From: Mesorhizobium sp. M2D.F.Ca.ET.226.01.1.1
Lineage (GTDB): Bacteria > Pseudomonadota > Alphaproteobacteria > Rhizobiales > Rhizobiaceae
Reading direction: 5' to 3'
DNA: 64,000 bases
Assembly (NCBI RefSeq): GCF_004022705.2
Contig: NZ_RZOY02000001.1
Location: 440,956-504,955, forward strand
Shown here: positions 41,451-50,623 of the stretch, in pieces
Numbering within the stretch: the first letter of the stretch is position 1
Layout: every line of letters starts with the position of its first letter
Notes under the pieces: model-generated
Database searches by the model: none
What the model saw: the letters and a program-made list of their open reading frames with translations, nothing else
Told to the model about the DNA's origin: nothing
Translations under genes and position numbers: made by a program

Positions 41451-44400
41451 ACGAAAATCCCTCACCGGAGCAACTGCGCGATGCGAGTGCGCAGCTGGTC
41501 GATCAATTGGCGCCAAAGAAGCGCGCTAAGGCCAACTCAGCGAAGATCAAGCCGGCCAAGCGCACCTGCATCATGGTGCTCGGCATGCATCGCTCGGGCA
41601 CGAGCGCGCTGACGAGGGTGCTCAACCTCTTGGGTGCAGCACTTCCCGAACAAGTCATTGCCTCGGACGAGAACAATGCCAACGGCTATTGGGAGCCGAC
41701 TAGCATCAATACTCTTAACGAGCAAATGCTCGCTGAAGCTGGCAGCAGTTGGGATGACTGGCGGCCCTATGATGTGACAAAACTGTTGGAGGAGCGCCGA
41801 GAGTTTTATCGAAGCGAAATCGCTCGCATCATTGGCCAAGAATACGGCGCCGCGCCTCTATTCGTCATCAAAGAACCGCGCATTGCACGCTTCGCTGAAA
41901 TGTACGCCGACATCCTGCAGTCGCTGGGAATCGATGTCCGCTATGTGCTCGTGTCTCGGAATCCATTGGCGGTAGCTGCATCGCTCGAGAAGCGTGGTGG
42001 CTCAAGCCAGGGATTTGGGATGCTGGTGTGGCTACGTCATGTGTTGGATGCCGAGCAAGCCAGTCGCGGCAAGCGCAGGGCATTGGTTTCGTATGAAGCA
42101 ATTGTCGAGAACTGGCGGCCCTGCCTGCAGAAGATCACAAGCACGCTTTCGCTGGATTGGCCGAGATCCCTTGATGACGCGCAATCGGACATCGATGCCT
42201 TCATCTCATCCGCGAACCAGCATCATCGCGCACGTCAGGGTGAACTTGACGCGAGCACGACGGTGGCAGGCTGGGTGAAAGACAGTTACGCAGCCCTGCA
42301 ATCTATGGAGCGCGATCCGTACGAGCAGCAGGCGTCCAAGACTTTAGATCGTGTGAGACGCGCGTTTGATTCGGTTTCTACGACGTTCGGTGATGCAGTC
42401 TATCCCGACCTCTATGCTCTCAATGCCGCAGTTGCGGCCGCTGATAGCCGCATACAGCGCGTCACCGAGAAAAGCGCTGCCGAGATTGAAGCCACGAAGC
42501 AGACACTGGAACGGCAGGGGATCGAGTTTCAGTCGCGTGAAAAGAGGTTGCAAGACCAGCTGAAAAAAGCGCGTGGCCTAGCGAACAAGCATCGCAAGAA
42601 GGAAAGGCACTTAGTTGAGATGCTGGAGCAGGAGCGAGCAGTGGCCGCTCTAGCTAAAGTCGGGCAACTCGCCGAAATGCGCGACGACCTAACCAGTATG
42701 CGACGCACGTTGGAAGCGGCAACGGTCGGCAACGCAACGCTCTCCATTGCCCAAACTGAACGCCAACAACTGGAGATCGCACTCGCCCGCAGCCAAGCCG
42801 AAGTCGCGAGTTACACAAATGCGATTAGGGAAATGCGCAATAGTACAAGTTGGCGTATTAGCGGCCCTATTCGTGCTATAAAGTATTTGCTCATCAATCC
42901 GATTGGTTCCGTTCGCGCTTTACTTGGGTTTGGGAGACGGGCCGCGCGTCGCCTGCCGATTCCACTCCACATGAAGCATTCTGTCAAAATGCGCCTTCTA
43001 CGATACGACGTGGTGCGAAGGGCTGGGAGCTTGTCTCGTGAGGAAGCGACCGGTAGCGTGGCGAGCAGCAGCGCAACTATTGGCGCTGCTCCGTTAGCTC
43101 TCGGCGGCAGCCCTAGTGTTGAGGCCGAATATATTCGTCAAGTTCTCGCAATCGCGAAGCGTCCCGCGGGCACGGACCTAGATTATGTGCCGCGCTCCGA
43201 AGAGGTCATCGACTTCGCGCGTTCGCCATTGAAGGTAATGGCGTTCTACCTGCCGCAATTCCATCCCATAGCCGAAAATGACGAATGGTGGGGGAAGGGA
43301 TTCACCGAATGGACCAATGTCACCAAGGCTGTCCCTCAATATATTGGTCATTATCAACCACATATGCCTGGAGAATTGGGATTCTATGACCTGCGGATCG
43401 TCGATGTCATGCGGCAGCAGGCAGCCTTGGCCAAGTCCTATGGCGTGACGGGATTCTGTTTCCACCACTATTGGTTCGGTGGCAAAAGGCTGCTTGAGAA
43501 GCCGGTCCGGCAATTCCTCGAGAACACAGATATCGACGTCGAGTTCTGCTTGTGTTGGGCAAACGAAAACTGGACAAGACGATGGGACGGTCAAGAGCAA
43601 GACGTGCTGATGGCGCAGCAGCACTCGCCAAGCGATGACGTCGCTTTTCTAGACGACATCCTTCCCGCATTGCAGGACCGGCGGTACTTGCGCCATGAGG
43701 GTCGCGCAGTCCTCATCGTCTATCGCGCCAGCTTGCTTCCTGATTCGGCCGCAACGGCGGCCCGGTGGCGCGAGCGTGCAAAAGCCGCAGGCGTCGGCGA
43801 TCTCTATCTCGTCGCCGCGCAAACTTTTGGAATATTGGACCCACGCCCACTCGGCTTTGACGCGGCCATCGAATTTCCACCGCATATGGGAATGGCATCG
43901 GGCCTCAACGGTCAGCTGAAAATCGTGAACCCAGATTTTCGTGGCCAGATCTACGATTATGAAGAGCTTGCGGCCTCCTACGCCCAAAAGAAGCGCCCAC
44001 CGTACCAGCTTATCAAGACCGTAAGTCCCAGTTGGGACAACGAGGCGCGCAAGCCGGGCAGTGGGCACAGCTTCTATGGTGCTAATCCCGCTTCATATGC
44101 CAAGTGGCTCAGGAGTGCATGCGACATCACAATAAACAACTTGGCTAACGATCTCACGCAGCCACCAGTAGTATTTGTCAATGCGTGGAATGAGTGGGCG
44201 GAAGGTGCGCATTTGGAGCCCGATCGAAAATTCGGGTACGGCTATCTGCATGCCACAGCCAACGTGATGCGAGACTTCATCGCGCCAGACCCGCACCTGA
44301 TTGGGTTGGTTGAAAAGTCCCAGAGGGCATTTCGTAAGCGATCGAGCTCGGCGATTGTTTTGCACTTACACTACGACGATCTCTTCGAGGACATGCGCGA

Positions 44401-45049
44401 GAACCTCTCGAATGCTGGTGAAGTAGACCTTTTAGTCACGCTGCGGCGCGACGCTCCGGGCACTGCTGCCGAGCGCGTCCTCAGCGCTTTCCCTAATGCG
44501 CGTCTTTCGTATTTCCGCAACCGCGGCCGCGATATGCAGCCGTTTCTCCAGCTTTTGCCACTTCTTCTAAGCGAAGGCTACGAATTGGCCTGCAAGGTTC
44601 ATAGCAAGAAGTCGCCACATCGGCGTGATGGCAATGCCCTTAGGAGCAGCGCGTTGAGCAGCCTTTTGGGATCGCGAGAACACGTGAAGCAAATTGCCCG
44701 ACGTTTCGAAAAGGACCGTAAATTGGGGCTGATGGCACCGGCCGGAACGCTTCTTGATTTGGGTGAGCTGGAGAGGAACATCCTCAATCGCAGTTGGTTG
44801 GACCGGCTGTTGCCTAGACTCGGAATGCAAGCTCAAATCGGTCGTTACGACACTGTTTTTCCTGCAGGCTCGATGTTCTGGTTCAGACCGAAAGCTCTAA
44901 GGCTGCTTGCAGATCTGTCGCTAGGTCCTGACGACTTTGAGGAGGAGGTCGGGCAGATCGACGGAACGCTGGCCCATGCAATCGAGCGACTGACCGCCGC
45001 CGTGGCTTTGCACGAAGGCTACTCAGTCGGCGAAACCGATTCTCGCTGA
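41447..45049 (+). CDS. Sulfotransferase-coiled coil-WbsX-RgpF polysaccharide protein
   Basis: 1200 residues in four parts. (1) About 38-265 is a sulfotransferase-like domain: TCIMVLGMHRSGTSALTRVL is the 5'-phosphosulfate loop and RYVLVSRNPLAVAASLEKRG the 3'-phosphate motif that bind PAPS. (2) About 330-455 is a coiled coil, then SWRISGPIRA, a linker common in glycosyltransferase fusions. (3) About 595-945 is a WbsX domain: MAFYLPQFHPIAENDEWWGK, GFTEWTNV, CWANENWTRRWDG, VNAWNEWAEGAHLEPD. (4) About 968-1195 is an RgpF (rhamnan synthesis) domain: FRNRGRDMQPFLQLLPLLLS, KVHSKKSPH. No membrane segment is seen. It is coupled to rfbD by ATGA, so it probably assembles and perhaps sulfates a rhamnose-rich chain. 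GC3 bias is lower than in the rfb genes. Confidence 0.85.
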   Translation: MNENPSPEQLRDASAQLVDQLAPKKRAKANSAKIKPAKRTCIMVLGMHRSGTSALTRVLNLLGAALPEQVIASDENNANGYWEPTSINTLNEQMLAEAGSSWDDWRPYDVTKLLEERREFYRSEIARIIGQEYGAAPLFVIKEPRIARFAEMYADILQSLGIDVRYVLVSRNPLAVAASLEKRGGSSQGFGMLVWLRHVLDAEQASRGKRRALVSYEAIVENWRPCLQKITSTLSLDWPRSLDDAQSDIDAFISSANQHHRARQGELDASTTVAGWVKDSYAALQSMERDPYEQQASKTLDRVRRAFDSVSTTFGDAVYPDLYALNAAVAAADSRIQRVTEKSAAEIEATKQTLERQGIEFQSREKRLQDQLKKARGLANKHRKKERHLVEMLEQERAVAALAKVGQLAEMRDDLTSMRRTLEAATVGNATLSIAQTERQQLEIALARSQAEVASYTNAIREMRNSTSWRISGPIRAIKYLLINPIGSVRALLGFGRRAARRLPIPLHMKHSVKMRLLRYDVVRRAGSLSREEATGSVASSSATIGAAPLALGGSPSVEAEYIRQVLAIAKRPAGTDLDYVPRSEEVIDFARSPLKVMAFYLPQFHPIAENDEWWGKGFTEWTNVTKAVPQYIGHYQPHMPGELGFYDLRIVDVMRQQAALAKSYGVTGFCFHHYWFGGKRLLEKPVRQFLENTDIDVEFCLCWANENWTRRWDGQEQDVLMAQQHSPSDDVAFLDDILPALQDRRYLRHEGRAVLIVYRASLLPDSAATAARWRERAKAAGVGDLYLVAAQTFGILDPRPLGFDAAIEFPPHMGMASGLNGQLKIVNPDFRGQIYDYEELAASYAQKKRPPYQLIKTVSPSWDNEARKPGSGHSFYGANPASYAKWLRSACDITINNLANDLTQPPVVFVNAWNEWAEGAHLEPDRKFGYGYLHATANVMRDFIAPDPHLIGLVEKSQRAFRKRSSSAIVLHLHYDDLFEDMRENLSNAGEVDLLVTLRRDAPGTAAERVLSAFPNARLSYFRNRGRDMQPFLQLLPLLLSEGYELACKVHSKKSPHRRDGNALRSSALSSLLGSREHVKQIARRFEKDRKLGLMAPAGTLLDLGELERNILNRSWLDRLLPRLGMQAQIGRYDTVFPAGSMFWFRPKALRLLADLSLGPDDFEEEVGQIDGTLAHAIERLTAAVALHEGYSVGETDSR

Positions 45050-45199
45050 AGGATAAAAGATGATTACCATCGAGGACTGATGTTCGATCTAGCCCATGCG
45101 GAAGGTGCGCCACATAAGCGCCGCCCCATGCACGGATAGCAGCGTTTCGTTGCACGTCCAGTGTTAAGCCATTTAGCGTAAAGCGTAAAAGCAGGGAAA

Positions 45200-45985
45200 A
45201 TGAACGCAACCCTCGCCCTCTCGCTCATTCACCGCGAAATCGTGGGTCGCTACCGCGGTTCAGCTCTTGGACTGCTGTGGTCGCTCCTAAATCCACTTTT
45301 CATGCTGGCCGTTTATACCTTCGCTTTCGGGGTCGTCATGAAGTCGCGATGGACGATCCCTGGCCAACAAAGCTCCACCCATTCAACTGGAGAGTTTGCA
45401 GTCATTCTGTTCTGCGGACTGATTGTATTTCAATTCTTCGCCGAGGTTGTTTCGCTCTCATCAGGCTTGATCATAGGAAATACCAACTACGTGAAAAAAG
45501 TTGTTTTTCCGATTCAGATTTTACCCATAGTTTCAGCTGGTGCCGCATTGTTTCATGCTGCAGTTAGTCTTCTGGTACTCTTGATCTTTGCATACGCGGT
45601 GTTCGGCGATATTCCGCTCACTGTGGTACTGGCGCCTGTAGTTTTCGCACCGGTTATAATTCTCGTGCTTGGCATTGCTTGGACCCTAGCTTCCGTTGGC
45701 GTTTATTTCCGTGACATTAGCCAAATCGTAGCGCCTCTTGTGACCGCCACCTTATTTCTGTCGCCCGTTTTTTTTCCAAGGACGGCGTTGCCGGAATGGT
45801 CTCAGACATGGCTTTCTCTCAACCCTCTAGCGGTTCCGGTCGAGTGTCTGCGCGCCGTGGTTCTCTTCGGTACGGAGCCGGATTGGGTGGCACTCGGATA
45901 TTATTCCCTAGTAGCGATCATGATAGCGATCCTCGGCTATCAATTTTTCCAGAAGACCCGCAGAGGCTTTGCCGATGTCCTCTGA
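45200..45985 (+). CDS. wzm: O-antigen ABC transporter permease
   Basis: 261 residues with six predicted membrane helices. REIVGRYRGSALGLLWSLLN, then PLFMLAVYTFAFGVVMKSRW at the start, and LVTATLFLSPVFFP with WLSLNPLAVPVECLRAVVLF near the end, are the ABC2-type Wzm/KpsM pattern. It exports lipid-linked polysaccharide to the periplasmic side of the inner membrane. cagggaaa precedes the ATG. The Wzt ATG lies within its 3' end. Confidence 0.92.
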   Translation: MNATLALSLIHREIVGRYRGSALGLLWSLLNPLFMLAVYTFAFGVVMKSRWTIPGQQSSTHSTGEFAVILFCGLIVFQFFAEVVSLSSGLIIGNTNYVKKVVFPIQILPIVSAGAALFHAAVSLLVLLIFAYAVFGDIPLTVVLAPVVFAPVIILVLGIAWTLASVGVYFRDISQIVAPLVTATLFLSPVFFPRTALPEWSQTWLSLNPLAVPVECLRAVVLFGTEPDWVALGYYSLVAIMIAILGYQFFQKTRRGFADVL

Positions 45986-47384
45986 CAATTTCGACAAAAT
46001 CCTCGCCTCGGCCTCACCATCGATTGGGTCGCCAGCCGTGACCAGCAGCGACTTTGCTATTCGGCTGCGGAACGTGACGAAGGTATTCCGCATTTACGCG
46101 CGCCCTCAGGATAGGCTGATTCAAATGGCAACGCTCGGCCGTGTTCGTCGGTTTCGCGAATATCCGGCCATCAACGGTGTTTCGTTCGACGTCTTCCAGG
46201 GGGAAACGATCGGCATTATCGGCCGCAACGGTAGCGGCAAATCTACGCTGCTTCAGATGATTGCGGGCAACCTGCAACCGACCTCGGGCACGATAGAACA
46301 GAAAGGCAAGCTCTACTCGCTGCAGCTTGGGACTGGCTTTGACCCGGAGTTCACCGGGCGTGAGAACGCATATCTCGGCGCCACCATCCTCGGAATGTCG
46401 AGGTCCGACGTTAGCGCCAAAATGGAATCGATCCTGGAGTTCGCCGGCATCGGAGAGTTCATCGATCAGCCGGTAAAGACCTACTCGAGTGGCATGTATG
46501 CTCGCCTTGCCTTCGCCGTGGCGGCACATCTGCCGACGGAAATTCTTCTCGTCGACGAAGTGCTGGCCGTTGGCGACTTAGCCTTTTCCCAGAAATGCAT
46601 GCGTTTCATCCGCGAGTTCAAATCGCGGGGAACGTTGTTGTTGTGCGCACACGACATGGGTTCGGTAATGGCTCTGTGCTCGCGCGTCGTATGGGTCGAC
46701 GGCGGCAGGATCCGCATGATTGGGGAGACCAAAGAGGTTTGCGACGAATATCGCAAAGCAATCGAACTTGAAGGCGACAGCACGGCTGAGTTGAAGTTCG
46801 GCGGCCGTCGTGGCGAACGTCCGCCCGAGATTCCCCCGGCGCCAGATCATCGTGCTGAAATTTTGCGAACGTCTTCGCTTGCCAATGAAATTAAGGTCTT
46901 CGATTTCGACGACGATGCCGCTTGGATCGGTCACCGCGCTGGATCGATCGTTTCCGCTGGGCTGAGAAATTGGGCCGGATTGCCAGTTACCAATCTAGCG
47001 GGTGGGGAGAATGTAGTCTTTGAGATCAAGGCAAAGGCACATCTGGACCTTGAGCGCCCGATCCTGGGATTCACTGTTCGCGATCGGCATGGTCAGGTTG
47101 TCTTTGCCGACAATACATTTCTGACGTATCGCCACGATGACATCGTTGTGCGAGCGGGTGAGACGATCGTCGGCCGGTTTGCCTTTCAGATGCCCTACCT
47201 CCCGACGGGGGACTATGGAATTACGGTAGCACTCGCCACCGGAAATCAGGCTGAACACATCAAGCAACACCGTGTCGAAGACGCCATATTCTTCCACGTT
47301 CTCTCCTCGCATGTAGCCAAGGGTCTGATGGGCATTCCGATGCAATCGATCACGATGGAAACCGTGCAGGAGCTTTCCGCATGA
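45975..47384 (+). CDS. wzt: O-antigen ABC transporter ATPase with C-terminal binding domain
   Basis: 469 residues. Walker A is GRNGSGKST (83-91), the signature is YSSGMYARL, and Walker B is ILLVDEVLAVGD. The ATPase part ends near 275. Residues 290-469 (LRNWAGLPVTNLAGGENVVF ... GFTVRDRHGQVVFADNTFLT ... GDYGITVALATG) are the beta-sandwich Wzt-C domain, which recognises the finished chain's terminal modification. The presence of Wzt-C means export depends on a capped polymer; neighbouring methyltransferases could add the cap. ATG at 45975 overlaps wzm by 11 bp. Confidence 0.92.
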   Translation: MSSDNFDKILASASPSIGSPAVTSSDFAIRLRNVTKVFRIYARPQDRLIQMATLGRVRRFREYPAINGVSFDVFQGETIGIIGRNGSGKSTLLQMIAGNLQPTSGTIEQKGKLYSLQLGTGFDPEFTGRENAYLGATILGMSRSDVSAKMESILEFAGIGEFIDQPVKTYSSGMYARLAFAVAAHLPTEILLVDEVLAVGDLAFSQKCMRFIREFKSRGTLLLCAHDMGSVMALCSRVVWVDGGRIRMIGETKEVCDEYRKAIELEGDSTAELKFGGRRGERPPEIPPAPDHRAEILRTSSLANEIKVFDFDDDAAWIGHRAGSIVSAGLRNWAGLPVTNLAGGENVVFEIKAKAHLDLERPILGFTVRDRHGQVVFADNTFLTYRHDDIVVRAGETIVGRFAFQMPYLPTGDYGITVALATGNQAEHIKQHRVEDAIFFHVLSSHVAKGLMGIPMQSITMETVQELSA

Positions 47385-48217
47385 AGGAGCAACGCGATCT
47401 CTATCTCGACCTTCTCAAGCGGTCGTTGTTGAACAGCATCTATCTCGATAATGAGCTTCGCATTATCTATCTGCGCAACTGCATTGCGGGATCCGAAGTG
47501 TTCGACCCTCGCGTGCTGCACGATATCCGTCACGAGCGAGCCGATGCCTATGCGGAGATGACGGCAGGTCGTGCCAATGGCAGGTTCTTTGGCCGTAGCA
47601 TCCACAACGCGGGATATTCGCATACGATGATCGGGCGTGCGCGCCTAGACATGCTCCATGAGTGCCTTGATAAAGTGGTTAATCATGGCATTCCTGGAGA
47701 TTTTGTCGAATGTGGCGTCTGGCGCGGCGGCAGCTGTATTTTCATGGCGGGATATCTGAAGGTAAACCCAGCCGGAAACCGCCGGATATTTGTCGCCGAT
47801 AGCTTCGAAGGCTTGCCTCCCCCGAGCCTGACACAGGATGCCGGGCTTGATCTGAGCAAGGCGATCTATCCCGAGCTTGCGGTCGGCGAGGAAACCGTCC
47901 GCGAGAACTTTGGTGTTTACGGGCTGGAGTCCGATTCGATTGTCTTTGCCAAAGGATGGTTCAAGGATACGCTCCCTGTACTCGAGACGCAGCAAATTGC
48001 TTTGCTTCGCCTAGATGGCGATCTTTATGAATCGACGATGGATTCTCTCGATGCGCTCTATGAGAAAGTTTCGCCAGGCGGAATTGTGATCATCGACGAC
48101 TACGCCATCGATCAATGCCGTCTCGCGGTTGCAGATTATTTTGCGCGAACGTCGCGTGGTCTTCCACAAATGCACCAGGTTGATTGGACCGGCGTTTGGT
48201 TTCGTAAGGCAGCGTGA
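47381..48217 (+). CDS. TylF/MycF-type sugar O-methyltransferase
   Basis: 278 residues. HECLDKVVNHGIPGDFVECG, then VWRGGSCIFMAGYLKVN is the SAM site of TylF. FVADSFEGLPPP and RLDGDLYESTMDSLDALYEK hold the conserved DSFEGLP and LDGD(L/M)YxST motifs with the metal Asp residues; VIIDDYAIDQCRLAV follows. MycF and TylF methylate deoxysugar hydroxyls. Coupled to wzt by ATGA, it could cap the chain that Wzt-C recognises; the acceptor is unproven. Confidence 0.88.
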   Translation: MKEQRDLYLDLLKRSLLNSIYLDNELRIIYLRNCIAGSEVFDPRVLHDIRHERADAYAEMTAGRANGRFFGRSIHNAGYSHTMIGRARLDMLHECLDKVVNHGIPGDFVECGVWRGGSCIFMAGYLKVNPAGNRRIFVADSFEGLPPPSLTQDAGLDLSKAIYPELAVGEETVRENFGVYGLESDSIVFAKGWFKDTLPVLETQQIALLRLDGDLYESTMDSLDALYEKVSPGGIVIIDDYAIDQCRLAVADYFARTSRGLPQMHQVDWTGVWFRKAA

Positions 48218-49515
48218 TGCATTACCTGGAAGCCCTCTCGTCGATACACAGGATACTTCAACCCCGAAACTATCTCGAAATCGGATCGCGTCTCGGTCAT
48301 AGCCTTGCGCTATCGGAAGTGCCATCCATCGGGGTCGATCCAGACTATGAAATTAGGGTGCCGCTCACGGCACCCACACGCCTGTTCGCTGAGACGAGCG
48401 ACGAATTCTTCAAGCGCGATGTCGCGTCACTGGTGGGTGGCCCGGTCGATCTTGCCTTTATCGATGGTATGCACAATGCAGAATTCGCACTGCGCGATTT
48501 CATCAATTGTGAAAGGGTTAGCCATGCCCAAGGCGTTATCGTGATCGATGACGTGCTGCCACGTGACATCGCTCATGCGAGTCGCGAGCGCAATACTCAA
48601 GTCTGGACCGGCGACATCTACAGCCTGGTTCCTATATTGCGGAAGTTTCGACCCGACCTGATCGTGGAGGCTTACGATGTAGAGACGAAGGGCTTATGCA
48701 TCGTCTCGGGATTGAAGCCGGGCGACACCGTCTTGGCGGATGCATATCGTTTTATCGAAGCCGGCATTCTAAACGGCGACTATCGATTGGAAACTGTCGA
48801 CGAGATCGCCCGGGTTGTCGCGCCGCAACCCACGGCTTTGCTGGAAGCCGATCTTGCGCGGTTGCAGGAGCGCCGCTCGAAACGAAGCTACGTGACCGGC
48901 CTGGCTAATGTCGATCTCCTTGCGTACCAAGCCGGCACGATGGGATATCGGTACCGTGACATTCCTTGCCTCAAAAGCCCCATCGATATTGCAATCTATC
49001 TGCGATTGCTTGACAGGCTTCGGCCCGCATCGATCATCGAGATCGGATCGAAACATGGTGGAAGCGCGCTGCTATTTCGCGACATGTGTCACGCAATGGA
49101 TATCCAGACCCAGATCGTTTCGATCGACCTGAATGCGCCCGCCTTGCCCACTTCGAAAGGGATCCGGTTCCTTCAAGGTGACGCAAGCGACCTGGAGGTT
49201 TCATTCCGTCGGCACAAGCTTTTTGATCTGCCGCGGCCCTGGCTGGTCATTGAGGATTCGGCGCATAGCTATGCCGTATGCACCTCGGTTCTGAAATTTT
49301 TCGAGGAGCATCTTCAAGCCGGCGAGTATCTCGTGATGGAAGACGGTGTGCTCGATGATCTTGGATGGTCGGCCCGTTATCAGGGCGGACCAAACAGGGC
49401 AATTGCAGAGTTTCTTGCCAGAGGATCTCGATCTTTTGAAATAGACGTCACCTATTGTGACATGTTCGGACGAAATATGACTTACAATCCCAATGGGTAT
49501 CTGCGCAAGATATGA
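48217..49515 (+). CDS. Two-domain methyltransferase with CmcI-like C-terminus
   Basis: 432 residues. The N-terminal half (about 1-170) is a class I methyltransferase-like domain: QPRNYLEIGSRLGHSLALSE, LAFIDGMHNAEFALRDFINC, VIVIDDVLPRD. The C-terminal half (about 225-432) resembles CmcI/cephalosporin hydroxylase family methyltransferases: IIEIGSKHGGSALLFRDMCH, VSIDLNAP, WLVIEDSAHSYAVCTSVLKF, YLVMEDGVLDDL and a GGPNRAIAEFL end. Both belong to the Rossmann SAM fold. A fusion of two such domains could act on two positions of one sugar. The ATG at 48217 overlaps the TylF-like stop by one base (TGATG). Confidence 0.75.
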   Translation: MHYLEALSSIHRILQPRNYLEIGSRLGHSLALSEVPSIGVDPDYEIRVPLTAPTRLFAETSDEFFKRDVASLVGGPVDLAFIDGMHNAEFALRDFINCERVSHAQGVIVIDDVLPRDIAHASRERNTQVWTGDIYSLVPILRKFRPDLIVEAYDVETKGLCIVSGLKPGDTVLADAYRFIEAGILNGDYRLETVDEIARVVAPQPTALLEADLARLQERRSKRSYVTGLANVDLLAYQAGTMGYRYRDIPCLKSPIDIAIYLRLLDRLRPASIIEIGSKHGGSALLFRDMCHAMDIQTQIVSIDLNAPALPTSKGIRFLQGDASDLEVSFRRHKLFDLPRPWLVIEDSAHSYAVCTSVLKFFEEHLQAGEYLVMEDGVLDDLGWSARYQGGPNRAIAEFLARGSRSFEIDVTYCDMFGRNMTYNPNGYLRKI

Positions 49516-50420
49516 GAATTTTTTCGCGAAAGCGCCGCCCGATTCTGTCCGTGATTATTTGTATTCACGATATGAACCGCGAAGCCCCGCGTACTATTCT
49601 GTCTGCTTGCTGTCCATATCAAAAAGACGTTTCGCCAGAGGACTACGAAGTTATTGTAGTAGACAACGGTTCCACGTCTCCTTTTTCATTGGGTGATGAG
49701 GTCAATTTCTCGCCTATACCGCGAATTGTGAGCATGCCGAATCCGCAGCCGTCGCCAGTTTTTGCGCTCAATTGGGCGGCAATGCATCTGGCCCGAGGCA
49801 CCCACGTTCTCTTCGCAATTGATGGGGCTCGTATTTTCTCGGATCAGTTAATTGCAAATATGTTGAAGGCGCATGCAGCATGTGCGGACGCATTTGTCTA
49901 CACGCTTGGTTGCCATCTGGGTTCGGACGTGCAGATGGTCTCGACTATTCAGGGATACAACCAAGAGGTGGAAGACAAACTTATCGCGGACAGTGGTTGG
50001 CCTGCGCGATCAGCCGGACTCTACAATATCTCGGTGTTCGCGGGGTCATCTAGTGGCGGCTTCTGGCGGCCAATTCAAGAAAGCAACGCGTTTTCCATGC
50101 CTCGCCGTCTTTTGGATGGTCTTGGTGGTTATCATACCGGTTTTACTTCACCCGGAGGAGGTTTAGCCAACCTCGAGATTTTTGCACGATACGTTCAACG
50201 TCCAAATGCTAAGAACATATGTTTGTTATCAGACATGACATTTCATCAGGTTCATGGCGGCATTGCAACATCAGGCAAGGTTCAGTATCCGACATTCGCA
50301 GAGGAATACTTGTCAATTTTCGGGAGGGAGTACGTTCGGCCATCCTTTGATACGATCTATCTTGGTCCGCTTCGAGCAGAGGCTGCGAAATTTGCCAAGA
50401 TAGGCCTTTGCGAATCCTAG
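49512..50420 (+). CDS. Glycosyltransferase family 2
   Basis: 302 residues. LSVIICIHDMNREAPRTILS, then YEVIVVDNGSTSPF, then NWAAMHLARGTHVLFAIDGA follow the GT-A pattern, with DGA in place of the usual DxD. The protein resembles the GT2 enzymes of O-antigen loci. It has the lowest GC of the cluster, with many A/T-ending codons. Its ATG overlaps the previous stop (ATGA), the last of the run of coupled genes from wzm. A 203-bp gap with no clear gene follows. Confidence 0.7.
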   Translation: MRIFSRKRRPILSVIICIHDMNREAPRTILSACCPYQKDVSPEDYEVIVVDNGSTSPFSLGDEVNFSPIPRIVSMPNPQPSPVFALNWAAMHLARGTHVLFAIDGARIFSDQLIANMLKAHAACADAFVYTLGCHLGSDVQMVSTIQGYNQEVEDKLIADSGWPARSAGLYNISVFAGSSSGGFWRPIQESNAFSMPRRLLDGLGGYHTGFTSPGGGLANLEIFARYVQRPNAKNICLLSDMTFHQVHGGIATSGKVQYPTFAEEYLSIFGREYVRPSFDTIYLGPLRAEAAKFAKIGLCES

Positions 50421-50623
50421 TTAGGCGGCAATGACACAATCTTCCCTGCAGCACCGACCCTGTAGTCAGTCCAAAAAACCTCTGGCTCTCCTTCCAACTC
50501 CGCGCTAAGGCGATAACCGGGTGACGAGGTTGGGGATTTGCAATCCAGAGTGGTGGCGGACGATGGTCGGTCCGGCGCAATTCTGGTAGTCATGTGCCTA
50601 CGCCTGGAGTTCAGTGTTACCCA

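Noticed and set aside
50417-50593. Possible 58-codon minus-strand gene between the GT2 and the dehydratase
   Set aside because: The sequence is somewhat protein-like but has no ribosome site, weak codon bias and no recognisable family.
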